Source: Longirhabdus pacifica (GTDB lineage: Bacteria; Bacillota; Bacilli; Paenibacillales; DSM-105158). From it: 64,000 nt of DNA. The first letter of the stretch is position 1, and every line of letters starts with the position of its first letter. The position numbers and the translations under genes were made by a program. Below, piece by piece: positions 17,581 through 27,166 of this stretch. The notes beneath the pieces were generated by a model. That model worked only from the letters and a program-made list of their open reading frames with translations, did not search any database and was not told the origin of the DNA. The stretch covers positions 23,388-87,387 of the forward strand of contig NZ_QXJP01000016.1 of assembly GCF_004115085.1 (NCBI RefSeq). Reading direction: 5' to 3'.

Positions 17581-18752
17581 GTAATGGTATGAGCTGCTGC
17601 GCAAAATTTTCTTAACCCTTCTGCTAATATTTCTTGTGGACAAGCCAAATTAATTCTTAAAAATCCTTTACCTTCGCTTCCAAATATGGAGCCTTCGTTA
17701 AATACTACTCCCGCTTCCTTAAACATGAGCTCCTTTAAACCAGCAACGTCTAACCCTAACTCACGACAATCTATCCACAGTAAATAAGTTCCTTCTGGGC
17801 TCATCGGCTTCACCTTAGGCAGATGCTCCGCAAAATAGTCCACCGCAAAGGTAACGTTTTTATCCACATACGCTAACAATTCATCTAACCATGCTGATCC
17901 GTGATCATATGCTGCTTGAACAGCATAAGGTGCAAAACAATTGGTCATATGTAAACTCAGCGTTTTGATGCGCTTGTCTAATTTACGCTTCCACTTTTCA
18001 TTCTGAATCACCATAAAAGAGCTTTGAATACCTGGAAGGTTAAATGTTTTTGTAGCTGCAAGACAAGTGACAGTGTGCATCGCCATATTCTCTGAAATGG
18101 AAGCATAAGGAGTATACGTATTCCCTGACAGAGTTAAATCACAATGTATTTCATCCGCAATAACGGTCACATCATAACGATGACACAAATCACCAACTCG
18201 TTGTAATTCTTCTCTTGTCCATACTCTTCCACCTGGATTATGCGGATTACATAGCAATAATAGCTTTGCTCCATCTTTCATCCACTGTTCTAAGTTTTCA
18301 AGATCCATTTCATATTTTCCATCTTTTAAAATAAGCGGGTTTTTCGCAACTTTTCTATCGTTCATCGTAATAACATCGTAAAAAGGATAGTACACCGGCG
18401 ATTGCAGCATCACCAAATCACCTGGCTGACTAAAGATTTCCACAGCTAAACTAAGGGAAGTTACAATGCCTGGACTATGACTTAACCACGCTGTATTTAG
18501 CTTCCAACCGTGTCTTTTTTCAAACCAATTCACAATAGAGGCATGATAACTTTCTGGTAAAAAAGAATAACCATATACCCCATGTTCGGCACGGTTTATT
18601 ATGGCTTCTCTTACCTCAGGCGGGCTTTGAAAGTCCATATCTGCTACCCACAAAGGAAGTAAATCATCGTGACCGAAAAGCCGTTCACTTTGATCCCATT
18701 TATAGGAAAGGGTGTTTTTACGATCAAGTTTTTGGTTAAAATCTATTGTCAT
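17568..18752 (-). CDS. patB: PatB/MalY-type aminotransferase class I C-S lyase (cystathionine beta-lyase)
   Basis: A 394-residue PLP enzyme. LPLWVADMDF near residue 38, CNPHNPGG near 168, ADEIHCDL near 200 and AATKTFNLPGIQ near 233 (the PLP lysine in TKTFN) are typical of PatB/MalY proteins, which split cystathionine or cysteine conjugates to a thiol, pyruvate and ammonia. The start is ATG 18752, 6 nt after GAGGTG; the frame continues 27 codons upstream without a ribosome binding site. It follows the kinase at 18850 on the same strand. The C-terminus ends in the repeat-rich region. Confidence 0.85.
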   Translation of the reverse strand: MTIDFNQKLDRKNTLSYKWDQSERLFGHDDLLPLWVADMDFQSPPEVREAIINRAEHGVYGYSFLPESYHASIVNWFEKRHGWKLNTAWLSHSPGIVTSLSLAVEIFSQPGDLVMLQSPVYYPFYDVITMNDRKVAKNPLILKDGKYEMDLENLEQWMKDGAKLLLLCNPHNPGGRVWTREELQRVGDLCHRYDVTVIADEIHCDLTLSGNTYTPYASISENMAMHTVTCLAATKTFNLPGIQSSFMVIQNEKWKRKLDKRIKTLSLHMTNCFAPYAVQAAYDHGSAWLDELLAYVDKNVTFAVDYFAEHLPKVKPMSPEGTYLLWIDCRELGLDVAGLKELMFKEAGVVFNEGSIFGSEGKGFLRINLACPQEILAEGLRKFCAAAHTITTNA

Positions 18753-18849
18753 GTTTTTCACCTCATATATCATGTTCTTGATATCATACCACGCTTCTTT
18801 ATATTGCGCATGATTTAGCTTGTACGTTTTCAAAATAAAATGAAGGAGC

Positions 18850-19599
18850 CTAAATCAAATCCTCCAACCATGTATGTAATGTTTCCTCTTCCTCATGTAT
18901 ATCATCAGAAAATCTTGCCCCTACCAGCACTGGCAACCACTGCAACACATCTGTTTTAGATTGTCCGCTTTGTGCACAGTACATCGTTAAATACAATGCT
19001 GCTAAATTATTTTCATGTAATAAAAAGAGCATATAGGTTTTGCAAGCATCTGCATTTACACAACCTACAGTAGCATCAATCCAGTCTATGACGTATAACT
19101 GATTATCGTTGATTATTATATTCCCCCAATGAAAATCACCGTGACACAATCCGTTTCCATCAGGTAGCTGTTCTAGCATCTTTATTAATTTATTTTTTTG
19201 TAGTGGATCAAGCTGTGAAGATTTCAAGATTTTATCGTGAAGTTGATGCTTCAATGTTAATGGTAAATCAACGGATTTCTTTTGTATTTGACACTGTAGT
19301 GTAACAAGCGTGTTGATGTGGCGAGCAGCGCTTTGTTTGTCCGCTTCATATAATTGCTGTAACGTATCACCTGGAATGTAATCCATACGCAGCGCATATG
19401 TATCTTCTATTTGCAATACTTCATGCACGCCTGCCATACGTATATTTTCATTACTTTGCACTAGCGAAGTAACCGCAGCTTCATAAAATATCGCTGCTTT
19501 TTCATACCCTTTACGATATAGTTTATATATATGATTTTCATATAAAAAAACGTCCGCTTGCGCACCTGTTCCAATTATATTATTTTCATCAAATTGCAT
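18850..19599 (-). CDS. Aminoglycoside-phosphotransferase-family (APH) small-molecule kinase
   Basis: A 249-residue protein-kinase-like fold. It has GTGAQADVFLYENHIYKLYR at residues 11-30 (glycine loop and ATP-binding lysine), the catalytic Brenner motif CHGDFHWGNIII near 152 and the metal-binding VIDWIDA near 169. Proteins of this kind phosphorylate aminoglycosides, choline, fructosamines or other small hydroxyl compounds. The substrate cannot be read from sequence. It may share a transcript with the PatB-like gene 98 nt downstream. Confidence 0.82.
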   Translation of the reverse strand: MQFDENNIIGTGAQADVFLYENHIYKLYRKGYEKAAIFYEAAVTSLVQSNENIRMAGVHEVLQIEDTYALRMDYIPGDTLQQLYEADKQSAARHINTLVTLQCQIQKKSVDLPLTLKHQLHDKILKSSQLDPLQKNKLIKMLEQLPDGNGLCHGDFHWGNIIINDNQLYVIDWIDATVGCVNADACKTYMLFLLHENNLAALYLTMYCAQSGQSKTDVLQWLPVLVGARFSDDIHEEEETLHTWLEDLI

Positions 19600-19838
19600 G
19601 CCATACCTACTTTCTAATCGATAAGTTCATATACCTGTAAATGGTGACACTTATCCATCCATTTCTTCCTATGTCTATAATATGATAACAACCCGTACTT
19701 TCATAAAATAAGCTTACACTTAATATAGCATGTGTTGCAAATACAGCGGAACCCTCCCGTTTGATTCATATGCATCCGATGAGCAGTAAGGAAAGTTCCG
19801 CTTATGTCATTATTTATAACCATCATCCATGCGTCATT

Positions 19839-20129
19839 TTAATTTGTTTTTTTCTTTTTTACTTTATAAAACTCATGATACAATTTCATGAGCGCTCTTT
19901 TTTCAATTCTGGATACGTAAGATCTGGAAATGCCAAGTTGCTTGGCTATTTCTCTTTGTGTCCGTTCTTTTCCACTTTGGTCAAGGCCAAACCTTCCTAT
20001 GACGACTTCTTTTTCTCGCTCATCAAGTACATGTAGATTACTATATATTTTATGTTTTTCTATTTTAAGCTGTACTTTCTCTTCTACGTCCGCAATATCC
20101 GTTCCTAATACGTCTATTAGTGCAATTTC
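19839..20129 (-). CDS. sigK: sigK C-terminal segment (sigma-K regions 3-4, SpoIIIC-equivalent)
   Basis: From the GA core at 20128-20129 the frame reads [57 protein letters not shown] and ends in a lysine-rich tail with TAA at 19839. This is sigma-70 region 4 of the sporulation sigma factor K, with its DNA-recognition helix. There is no start codon: the frame is closed by TAA a few codons upstream of the core, inside element A. It becomes residues 143-237 of sigma-K only after element A is removed. The join to the middle segment reads [13 protein letters not shown], as expected for SigK. Confidence 0.95.
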   Translation of the reverse strand, partial: EIALIDVLGTDIADVEEKVQLKIEKHKIYSNLHVLDEREKEVVIGRFGLDQSGKERTQREIAKQLGISRSYVSRIEKRALMKLYHEFYKVKKKKTN

Positions 20130-20154
20130 ATTGTCATATACAGTTTATCTGTAT
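20128..20154. other. Attachment site, left end of element A
   Basis: Plus-strand core TCATT at 20128-20132. The internal arm 20130-20154 ends in TTTATCTGTAT and is inverted relative to 27137-27161, with identical bases at 17 of 25 positions. The crossover dinucleotide is TC (GA on the sigK strand). Confidence 0.88.
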
Positions 20155-20347
20155 GTCATTCCGCTTTTTTCATGTTATAGTGATATTTCTAGCTATTTAT
20201 TATTAATGATTCGATTAATTAGACTTTCTTAATGAATAGAAATCCAACATTTATTTACTATATTTTATTAATATTATAACAATTTAACTAGATTAGTATT
20301 TTATGATACAATAAAATGAATGGATTTATACATAAGGAGCAATTTTA

Positions 20348-20815
20348 ATGACACATATTACCTCATATGAAAAGCTTAAAAATATATTAGAAGAAAATAA
20401 AGATACACCTATAAAAGAAGTATGCGCATTCCAACCTCCATACATGGATCATTCTTTAATCACCATGTTCGGTAGCATTAAAAAGCAAAATATAACGATT
20501 ATAAACAAAATGCAAAAGGAAACAACGAGTCCTGTTTTAAAAGATATACTGCAACTTACATATAATGAATTTCACACTATTTCTCATCTGAACAAGAAAG
20601 AAATGCAATATTTTTTAGAGCACCTTGCTAACATTGCTATATTTTCTCCTGAACAACCAATAGATACAGAAGCATACTACTCTGTTAAAGATCTCATGAT
20701 CATTTTAGGAGCAAACGAACAACATGTTATAGATCAATTTGAAAGAGGTCGTTATAAGGGTTCGTTTATATATGATGGCGAATGGCTAAAACCAAAACCA
20801 CAAGATATATTTTAA
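20348..20815 (+). CDS. Unknown 155-residue protein with C-terminal excisionase-like HTH
   Basis: No family is recognised for residues 1-105, which are helical and hydrophilic. Residues about 108-155 follow the helix-turn-helix_17/excisionase pattern: YYSVKDLMIILGANEQHVID, then a basic turn (ERGRYKGSF) and GEWLKPKPQDI. Such domains occur in phage excisionases and recombination directionality factors. The gene is the first one inside element A next to the attachment site and reads away from it. The ribosome binding site is AAGGAG, with ATACAAT upstream as a possible -10. A role in excision of element A is a hypothesis; an antitoxin or other DNA-binding role is possible. Confidence 0.6.
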   Translation: MTHITSYEKLKNILEENKDTPIKEVCAFQPPYMDHSLITMFGSIKKQNITIINKMQKETTSPVLKDILQLTYNEFHTISHLNKKEMQYFLEHLANIAIFSPEQPIDTEAYYSVKDLMIILGANEQHVIDQFERGRYKGSFIYDGEWLKPKPQDIF

Positions 20816-20962
20816 AAAAAGGTGATACATTGAAGAGACGACCATTCATTTGGCCGTCTCTTGTTGCTAGTGTACAAAAATAGCGTTGTTCACTTTGTTT
20901 ATTTACATGAAGTTTATCTTTCACTTACATGTAACTGATGCATATATTCCTAGTTCTGCGAT

Positions 20963-23269
20963 TTATTGCTCGTACTCATTTACTTGGAATGAATAAATGT
21001 TGTTAAAGAATAAATAGTCATAGCGATCATCAAAAGGACCACTATTTCCTGTATTTTCCATTACATATACCATGGAACCTTGTCCATTCGCTCTAGCAAT
21101 ATACCAATTCACAAAATCTTGTGCTTTTTCTAGTGTCACATCATATTCATAACGATCACCGTTGGTCATTTCGATTTCTAACATCGCACGTTGTTCCTTT
21201 GCTTTTGGTGAAGCATAAGCGATGCTGGAATCCGCACTTTCTCCCCCACTATTTATCGCTGTGACAACATAATAATATACATTTCCATTTGTAACATTAC
21301 TATCAACAAAAGAGGTGGACTGTACTTGGGCAATGTATTCAAAACTACCGTTTTCTGCATTAGCGCGTTTAATTTGATAAGCCGTAGCATTGGAAACAGC
21401 ATTCCACGTTAACGTAATGTTGTTATTGCCACCTAGTGCTTCTAATCCTTCTGGTGCAGTCGGTGCATTCACTAACATTATTGGGTTGGATTCCTGTGAA
21501 GGTGCACTCTCTCCAGATGTATTGATCGCAGTGATGACATAAACATAGCTCACATTTGGCACGATCGTATCATCTACATACGCTGTACTCGTAACATTGG
21601 TTGCTATCGTTGTATATGGTCCGCCAGATGTACTAGCACGTTTGACATTATACCCTGATGTATAATCGACAACATCCCATATGACTATCGCTTTGCCGTT
21701 TTGAATGTTGGCCTGTACATTTTGCGGAACAGTAGGTACAGCAATTGGTGTGACGCTTACTTCATTGGATTTCGTTTCTCCTGCATCATTAACAGCGACG
21801 ACGACGTAATAATATGCATTAAAGTTTTCTACATTGTAGTCTGTAAAACTTGTACCCGCATATACATTATCCGTTACCGTCGAGTATGGACCGCCAGATG
21901 TCGTTGCTCTTAACACCTTATAAGAGTTGGCATAAGCTACATCATTCCAATTTAGCGTGACTTTACTGTTCCCTGCTGTAGCTTGCAGATATGGTTGATC
22001 TGCTTTTGCAATTGGTGTTGCAGATAAAACATTGGATGCATTACTTTCCGTGCTACCGTCTACTGCTGTAATGACATAATAATATTTATTGTATGCTTCC
22101 ACATCATAATCTCTATAATCACTGTACACACTAGTTGCTACCGTCGTATATGCTCCATTTGCGGAAGTAGACCTCTTCACATTGTAATAGTCTGCTCTAT
22201 AATTGGATGACCAATCTAGTTGCACGTACCCTACTTGTCCACTGGCAGTGTACAGTGAAGGTGTTGTTAACGTACGAACACCGTATACTTCTTGAGAAAC
22301 GGAACTTTCCCCTACTTCATTGTATGCGGTAATGACATAATAATAAGGTTGATTATAGGCCACATCATAATCCCTATATGATCTATTAAAATTATAAACA
22401 CTTTCACTTACTGTGGTATAAGGACCACCGGAAATGGTACTTCTTTTCACTTTATATCCATCTGCATTATCCACAGCATCCCAACTAATATAAATATTAG
22501 TTTGACCAGCAGAAGCATACACGCCACTTGGTGGTTGTGGTGAGACTCTATCCGTTGGCGTTGCCGATAAAACATTGGATGGTTTACTTTCCGTATTGTT
22601 ATCCACTGTAGTGATAACATAATAATACTTTTGATTTGCTTGTACATTGTAATCTTTATATTCACTACTACCACTAGTTGCTACCGTGGTATACGGTCCA
22701 TTCACTGAAGTTGACCTTTTAATATTATAATAGTCCGCATTATAAACAGATGACCAATCTAGTTGTACATATTCAACTTTTCCATACGCACTGTACAAAT
22801 TAGGAGCAGCTAATGTACGTACCCCATACACTTCCTGTGAAACAGAGCTTTCTCCAGCAGCATTATAAGCAGTGATGACATAATAATAAGGCTGATTTTA
22901 CTCTGTGTTATAGTCACTAAACGAAGTCTGAAAACCATAAACATTATCTCTAACTGTGGTATATGGTCCACCAGATGTTGTACTTCTTTTTACTTTATAT
23001 CCATTAGCATAGCTTACATTGTTCCAATTCAAGTAAATATACGATGAGTATGATTGTAGATTCACATAGGATGGAGCTTGTGGAATAGCAGATATAAAAT
23101 CAGTAGATAATTCCATCATTTCATTAGATTCCATAGGTTTCATAGATTCCATGACAAATTTACTTTCTTCTATCGTATTTGCCTCTACTGCATCACCCAG
23201 TTGTGTAAAGCTAAATAAAACAACAAATGCGAATAATAATAAATAAAATGTACTAGTTCTAATTTTCAA
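20963..23269 (-). pseudogene. Secreted FN3-repeat protein interrupted by an in-frame TAA
   Basis: Two parts of one reading frame (22898-23269 and 20963-22895) are separated only by a TAA near 22898-22900. The protein would have 768 residues: a signal peptide (residues 1-30), seven fibronectin type III domains of about 90 residues, and a C-terminal 75-residue domain starting RAMLEIEMTNGDRYEYDV. The stop lies in FN3 domain 1, where the parallel repeat has DYDVAYNQPYYY and this one has DYNTE, stop, NQPYYY; a single base change of a tyrosine codon explains it. FN3 domains 1/3 and 2/4 are closer to each other, which indicates duplication of a two-domain unit. The C-terminal domain is related to that of the kelch proteins in element B. 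Confidence 0.82.
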
Positions 23270-23636
23270 TTTTTTAATCTCCTTTTTCTTCTATTAGTTT
23301 GATTTCTAAGTATACTTTGCTACATTTTTTCAAATAATAGGTTATGTTAATCCATATCCACCCTCCTCCTATATCATTATATCAAACATAACTCAAAATA
23401 AGAACATATGATCTATATTAAGTTTTTATTTTTTCTTCGTTTTTTCGTTTTATTTCATTTGAAAATACAATAAAAAAGACCAATACAAAGTATTAGCCTT
23501 ATTGAAAACCATGACAATACATCTATGCTTTCTGCATGCTTTAATCTGCCTTTAGATTACATTCAGAAGCATTCAAACTACTTTTAGATGGGATTAAAGC
23601 ATGGCAACCTTTATATCATTGTGTTTCATGTAGCAA
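23270..23636. other. Intergenic region of element A with 12-bp inverted repeat
   Basis: No gene is seen. CATGCTTTAATC (23536-23547) and GATTAAAGCATG (23592-23603) are exact reverse complements around a 44-base loop. They lie between the end of the agr-like cassette and the FN3 gene, both on the minus strand, and could end the agr transcript, although the T tract is weak. Confidence 0.5.
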
Positions 23637-23810
23637 CTATATATCTTCACCTTTATCCACTAACTCATCTATGATGCTCCAACCTGCCTCATGTAATGCT
23701 GCAATGACCTTGGCTTTCTCATTTTCTGAAACCACACAATAGTCATCACATATTATTATTTTTGTATTATCACTTTCATATTGTTCCATGATGTTTCCCT
23801 TTTCAGTCAT
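23637..23810 (-). CDS. Small acidic hypothetical protein downstream of agrD
   Basis: A 57-residue frame starting ATG 23810, 7 nt behind AGGTGA. It contains KIIICDDYCVVSENEKAKV and ends ELVDKGEDI. No family is recognised. It follows agrD by about 80 nt in the same direction and may be part of the same transcript. Confidence 0.6.
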   Translation of the reverse strand: MTEKGNIMEQYESDNTKIIICDDYCVVSENEKAKVIAALHEAGWSIIDELVDKGEDI

Positions 23811-23893
23811 ACCATCATCACCTCATGATGTATGTTTATGCTGCATATTCCTAGGTACAACCAACATTTTGAGGAAAACAAAAGAAGAAAAAC

Positions 23894-24028
23894 TCACTTT
23901 TTACTTTTTAATTCTTCAGGTAGCTTTGGTCTATAGCAACCAGTAACACACTCCGTCTTTGAAGCTTCTTGTGAAATTTTCGTAAGTATTTTGTTCATCT
24001 GTACGTATATTTGTTTTTTAACATTCAA
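23894..24028 (-). CDS. agrD: AgrD-type cyclic autoinducer peptide precursor
   Basis: A 44-residue precursor started at TTG 24028 behind GGAGGG. The N-terminal part is amphipathic (QMNKILTKISQEASKT), the core is ECVTGCYR, and the C-terminal recognition tail is PKLPEELKSKK. The P-x-x-PEEL tail is the hallmark of AgrD precursors cut by AgrB. Either cysteine in CVTGC could form a thiolactone; the exact peptide cannot be read from sequence. It starts 14 nt after agrB. Confidence 0.85.
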   Translation of the reverse strand: MNVKKQIYVQMNKILTKISQEASKTECVTGCYRPKLPEELKSKK

Positions 24029-24041
24029 AATAACCACCCTC

Positions 24042-24581
24042 CTACAAATCGTATTTATTTACAATGAAGTTTGCTGTTGTTGTAATAAGTAGAGATTGTA
24101 TAAAGAAAATGGAGACAAGAAGCGTAGATTGTATGACAAAATTAGTAGAAATGATGAAAATGGCTATCCAATTTAATAGGGAGTAGTATTTAGGATGAAG
24201 AGAACCTCTTATATTGTTTGGCGCATGAATATATATAACAAGCAATGTAACGATCATGATGATCAATCCTGTATAAAAAAAAGAAAACAGTAAAGAAAAA
24301 TATACCGCGCACAACATCATACATACGGAAAATACATTACATCTCAATGATGTTTTCAAATGTAATCCACCAGAAAATTGTCGTATTACTGGGAAGACAA
24401 CACAAGCAACAATCGCTTCCCATACGTGCCCAGTAAAAGAGCAAAACAGTATGGTAGCGATAACGACAACAACATAGTTTAACACAATATGTAATGCATA
24501 TTCCAACACAGATACGGGGGAAGCATCCTCCACATTTTCATAGATTTCTTCAGCAATTTTATGAGAAATGCTTTTGATCAT
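24042..24581 (-). CDS. agrB: AgrB-family peptide-processing membrane protease
   Basis: A 179-residue polytopic membrane protein. RQFSGGLHLKTSLRCNVF near residue 65 contains the AgrB catalytic histidine and, seven residues on, the catalytic cysteine. Several further hydrophobic helices follow. AgrB cuts the C-terminal tail of AgrD and helps form and export the cyclic peptide. Its start overlaps the end of the upstream membrane protein by 4 bp and agrD follows directly, so the three form one unit. Confidence 0.9.
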   Translation of the reverse strand: MIKSISHKIAEEIYENVEDASPVSVLEYALHIVLNYVVVVIATILFCSFTGHVWEAIVACVVFPVIRQFSGGLHLKTSLRCNVFSVCMMLCAVYFSLLFSFFYTGLIIMIVTLLVIYIHAPNNIRGSLHPKYYSLLNWIAIFIISTNFVIQSTLLVSIFFIQSLLITTTANFIVNKYDL

Positions 24582-25249
24582 GAAAATCGATCCCTTATAT
24601 GTTTCTTATTTTGTATGTACGAATAGATAAGAATACCAAGCAAAACAAAAAACAAAAAAATTAAAGCAACAAAGTGATAGAAAGCTTCAATTAATGCAAA
24701 AACATTAAGCTGCATCACGAAAAAGCCAATCACTAATATAGCTGCCCAATAATAGTTGTATTTATCGAGATATCCTTTATTAAACTTTCGACTAATAAAA
24801 CTAAATCCGATACTCTTTCTTACTAAGAAAAACGAAAGAGAAAACATAATCAAATTATAAATCATGTTAAGCATAATAAATTCCCAAATTGTATTATGAA
24901 TAGGATTAAAATTCATTCCCAAATTGATACTGATTGCCGAAATGAAAGTGTCCACTAATGATGCAGTAAATAGTCCTGTTGTAGCAATAATAAAAGAATA
25001 AAAAAGAGGCAGTTTCAATAAAACCATCAATAAAATAATAAAAATCAGTATCGTAAACAATGGAGACATTGCCAGTTTATCCACATATCTTAAATAATAG
25101 GTCATTAAACCAGTTGCCAGCCCCATGATTGTAATTGATTTATGGTACCTTAAAATAGGTATTTTAAATATAGCAAAGGAAAGAAGTATCACGCCTAAAA
25201 AAGAAGTAATACAAAATAATAGTCTGAGATAAATATTTGGATCTGTCAT
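24578..25249 (-). CDS. Polytopic membrane protein resembling the AgrC sensor domain without kinase
   Basis: About 223 residues with six or seven hydrophobic helices and a short charged C-terminus (NKKHIRDRFS). Size, topology and position before agrB resemble the receptor part of AgrC, but no HisKA or HATPase motifs follow. The start is taken as ATG 25249, behind AGGTG; a GTG 12 nt upstream has no ribosome binding site. It overlaps agrB by 4 bp. A peptide-sensing or transport role is inferred from the cassette only. No matching response regulator was found in the element. Confidence 0.6.
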   Translation of the reverse strand: MTDPNIYLRLLFCITSFLGVILLSFAIFKIPILRYHKSITIMGLATGLMTYYLRYVDKLAMSPLFTILIFIILLMVLLKLPLFYSFIIATTGLFTASLVDTFISAISINLGMNFNPIHNTIWEFIMLNMIYNLIMFSLSFFLVRKSIGFSFISRKFNKGYLDKYNYYWAAILVIGFFVMQLNVFALIEAFYHFVALIFLFFVLLGILIYSYIQNKKHIRDRFS

Positions 25250-25537
25250 AAATAAAATCACCTGAGTTCGTTAATTTTATATTACATTTTACCATTTTAT
25301 TTTTGTTTTTGATATTATTATATATAGTTCAACATAAAAACTTTTTATTCAGCATAATTTGACTACAAAAAATGACATTCCTTTCCACTTCAACCTCTTC
25401 CATTACTGTTATTGCAATTTTCTTTCCCTCATAAAAAATCAACGGAAAACGTTCTTAACGATGTTCTGAACAATACAATAAAATATTCAAAGTGAAAATA
25501 CGTTGTTGCATCATCATGATATGGAGGGGAAAACAAC

Positions 25538-27082
25538 ATGAAAGGCTCATTTTGGATTTATTTGAGAAAATCGAGAGCTGATCTTGAGGCGGAAGCACGC
25601 GGAGAAGGAGAAACACTGGCGAAGCACAAAAAAGCACTACATCATTTAGCACAACAGCACCAATGCCATATTACGAGAACATTTGAAGAAATCGTATCCG
25701 GTGAGAGCTTAATACATCGACCGCAAATGCTAGAAATGATGCGGCTTATGCAGCTAGAACAACCTCAAGGCGTTCTCGTGATGGATGTGGATCGACTTGG
25801 CCGCGGAAACATGCAAGAGCAAGGATTAATACTAGAAACATTTAGAAACGCACACTGCCTGATCATCACTCCCCGCAAAGTGTATGATTTGCATAATGAA
25901 TTTGATGAAGAATACAGTGAATTTGAAGCCTTTATGGCTAGAAAAGAATTGAAAATGATCAATCGTCGTTTGCAAGGAGGCCGAATTCGCTCCATACAAG
26001 AAGGAAACTACATCGCCACGAATCCACCCTATGGTTTCACCATACAAGATGACGAAAAAGGAAGATACTTAGCCCCTCACCCTGAACAAGCTAACGTCGT
26101 TAAAATGATTTTTCAATGGTACACGAACGAGAATATGGGAAGCACGAAAATAGCACATGCATTAAACAAATTAGGACTTAAAACCTATACAGGAAAAGCA
26201 TGGGCTGCCCCTTCTGTTCTGTCAATTATAAAAAATGCCGTGTATATCGGAAGAATCCAATGGAAAAAGAAAGAAAGTAAAAAAGCGAGTGAACCAGGGA
26301 AAGCAAGACTGATAAAGACTCGGCCAACATCAGAATGGATAGATGTGAGCGGCAAACACGAACCACTAATAGAAAAAAGTGTATATGAAAAAGCACAACA
26401 AATATTAAAGAAAAAACAGCATGTACCATATGTCATAGAACGGAGCATTACTAACCCATTAGCAGGATTAATACAGTGCGATATGTGTCAGCATGCCATG
26501 GTATATCGGCCATATCAAAAGCAACCTGCTCACCTCATATGTTATAACCGGCAGTGTTCCAATAAAAGTACGAGATTTAATGTAGTAGAAAAAAAAGTGA
26601 TACAATGCTTATTTCTCTGGTTAGCCAAGTACAAGGCGGACTGGAAGAACAACGATAAACCAGAAGATCATGATAAACAACAAATTCAATGGAAAGAAAA
26701 AGCGCTACATCAACTAAAAAGAGAAATAACCGAATGCAAAGCGCAACAAGACAAACTATATGACCTACTAGAACGTGGTACATATGATGAAGCAACGTTT
26801 AACAATAGAAAAGACACCTTATCGAATAAAATATTAGTAACGCAAAAGCACATGAAAGAAATAGAACATGAATTAACAATAGACAAGGAAAAAGTAAACA
26901 GACAAAGAAAGGCCCTACCGAACGTAGAGCATGTGCTTCAACTTTATGACAAGACAAACGATGCAGGCAAAAAAAATACACTCCTTAAATCCGTAGTACA
27001 TCACATCCAATACAGGAAAGAAAAGTACGAAAAAAACGACCAATTCACATTGATTTTGTATCCAAAATTACCAAATAAATGA
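25538..27082 (+). CDS. Large serine recombinase of element A
   Basis: A 514-residue site-specific recombinase. The resolvase-type catalytic domain is at residues 1-140, with YLRKSRADLEAEARGEGET at the start (the serine in RKSRAD) and VMDVDRLGRGNM near 78. The Recombinase domain is at about 170-280 (NPPYGF, SIIKNAVYIGRIQWKKK). A zinc ribbon near 303-335 has cysteines in IQCDMCQH and CYNRQC, and a coiled coil spans about 375-470. It resembles phage-type recombinases more than SpoIVCA, so it is not a close relative of the element B enzyme. It lies 80 nt from the right attachment site and opposes sigK. ATACAAT upstream (about 25472) could be a -10 element. Confidence 0.93.
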   Translation: MKGSFWIYLRKSRADLEAEARGEGETLAKHKKALHHLAQQHQCHITRTFEEIVSGESLIHRPQMLEMMRLMQLEQPQGVLVMDVDRLGRGNMQEQGLILETFRNAHCLIITPRKVYDLHNEFDEEYSEFEAFMARKELKMINRRLQGGRIRSIQEGNYIATNPPYGFTIQDDEKGRYLAPHPEQANVVKMIFQWYTNENMGSTKIAHALNKLGLKTYTGKAWAAPSVLSIIKNAVYIGRIQWKKKESKKASEPGKARLIKTRPTSEWIDVSGKHEPLIEKSVYEKAQQILKKKQHVPYVIERSITNPLAGLIQCDMCQHAMVYRPYQKQPAHLICYNRQCSNKSTRFNVVEKKVIQCLFLWLAKYKADWKNNDKPEDHDKQQIQWKEKALHQLKREITECKAQQDKLYDLLERGTYDEATFNNRKDTLSNKILVTQKHMKEIEHELTIDKEKVNRQRKALPNVEHVLQLYDKTNDAGKKNTLLKSVVHHIQYRKEKYEKNDQFTLILYPKLPNK

Positions 27083-27136
27083 TATTCATCAGCGATTAAA
27101 CATCTAGCCATGATGCCGCACTAACAACATAAATAA

Positions 27137-27166
27137 ATACAGATAACCATGTGATGAGAACTCATT
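27137..27166. other. Attachment site, right end of element A
   Basis: The internal arm 27137-27161 starts ATACAGATAA and is the inverted partner of 20130-20154. The core TCATT is at 27162-27166, the same 5 bp as at the left end. It lies at the 3' end of the sigK middle segment. Confidence 0.88.

Larger units (their letters stand above)
20128..27163. mobile_element. sigK intervening element A (skin-like), about 7.03 kb
   Basis: The element separates the sigK C-segment from the sigK middle segment. Both ends carry the same 5 bp TCATT (AATGA on the coding strand) at 20128-20132 and 27162-27166. Just inside are 25-bp imperfect inverted repeats (17 of 25 matches, ending in TTATCTGTAT) centred on the GA dinucleotide, as in a serine-recombinase attP. 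Crossover at GA excises 7034 bp and restores the frame. Cargo: an HTH protein, an FN3-repeat gene with a stop, a 57-residue protein, agrD, agrB, an AgrC-sensor-like protein and a large serine recombinase next to the right end. Confidence 0.93.

Noticed and set aside
19761..20232. Plus-strand frames over the sigK C-segment
   Set aside because: They lie antisense to a clear sigma-70 region 4 coding frame and contain no recognisable protein sequence.
25765..26981. Several minus-strand frames inside the element A recombinase gene
   Set aside because: They are antisense shadows; the plus-strand frame has all serine-recombinase motifs.
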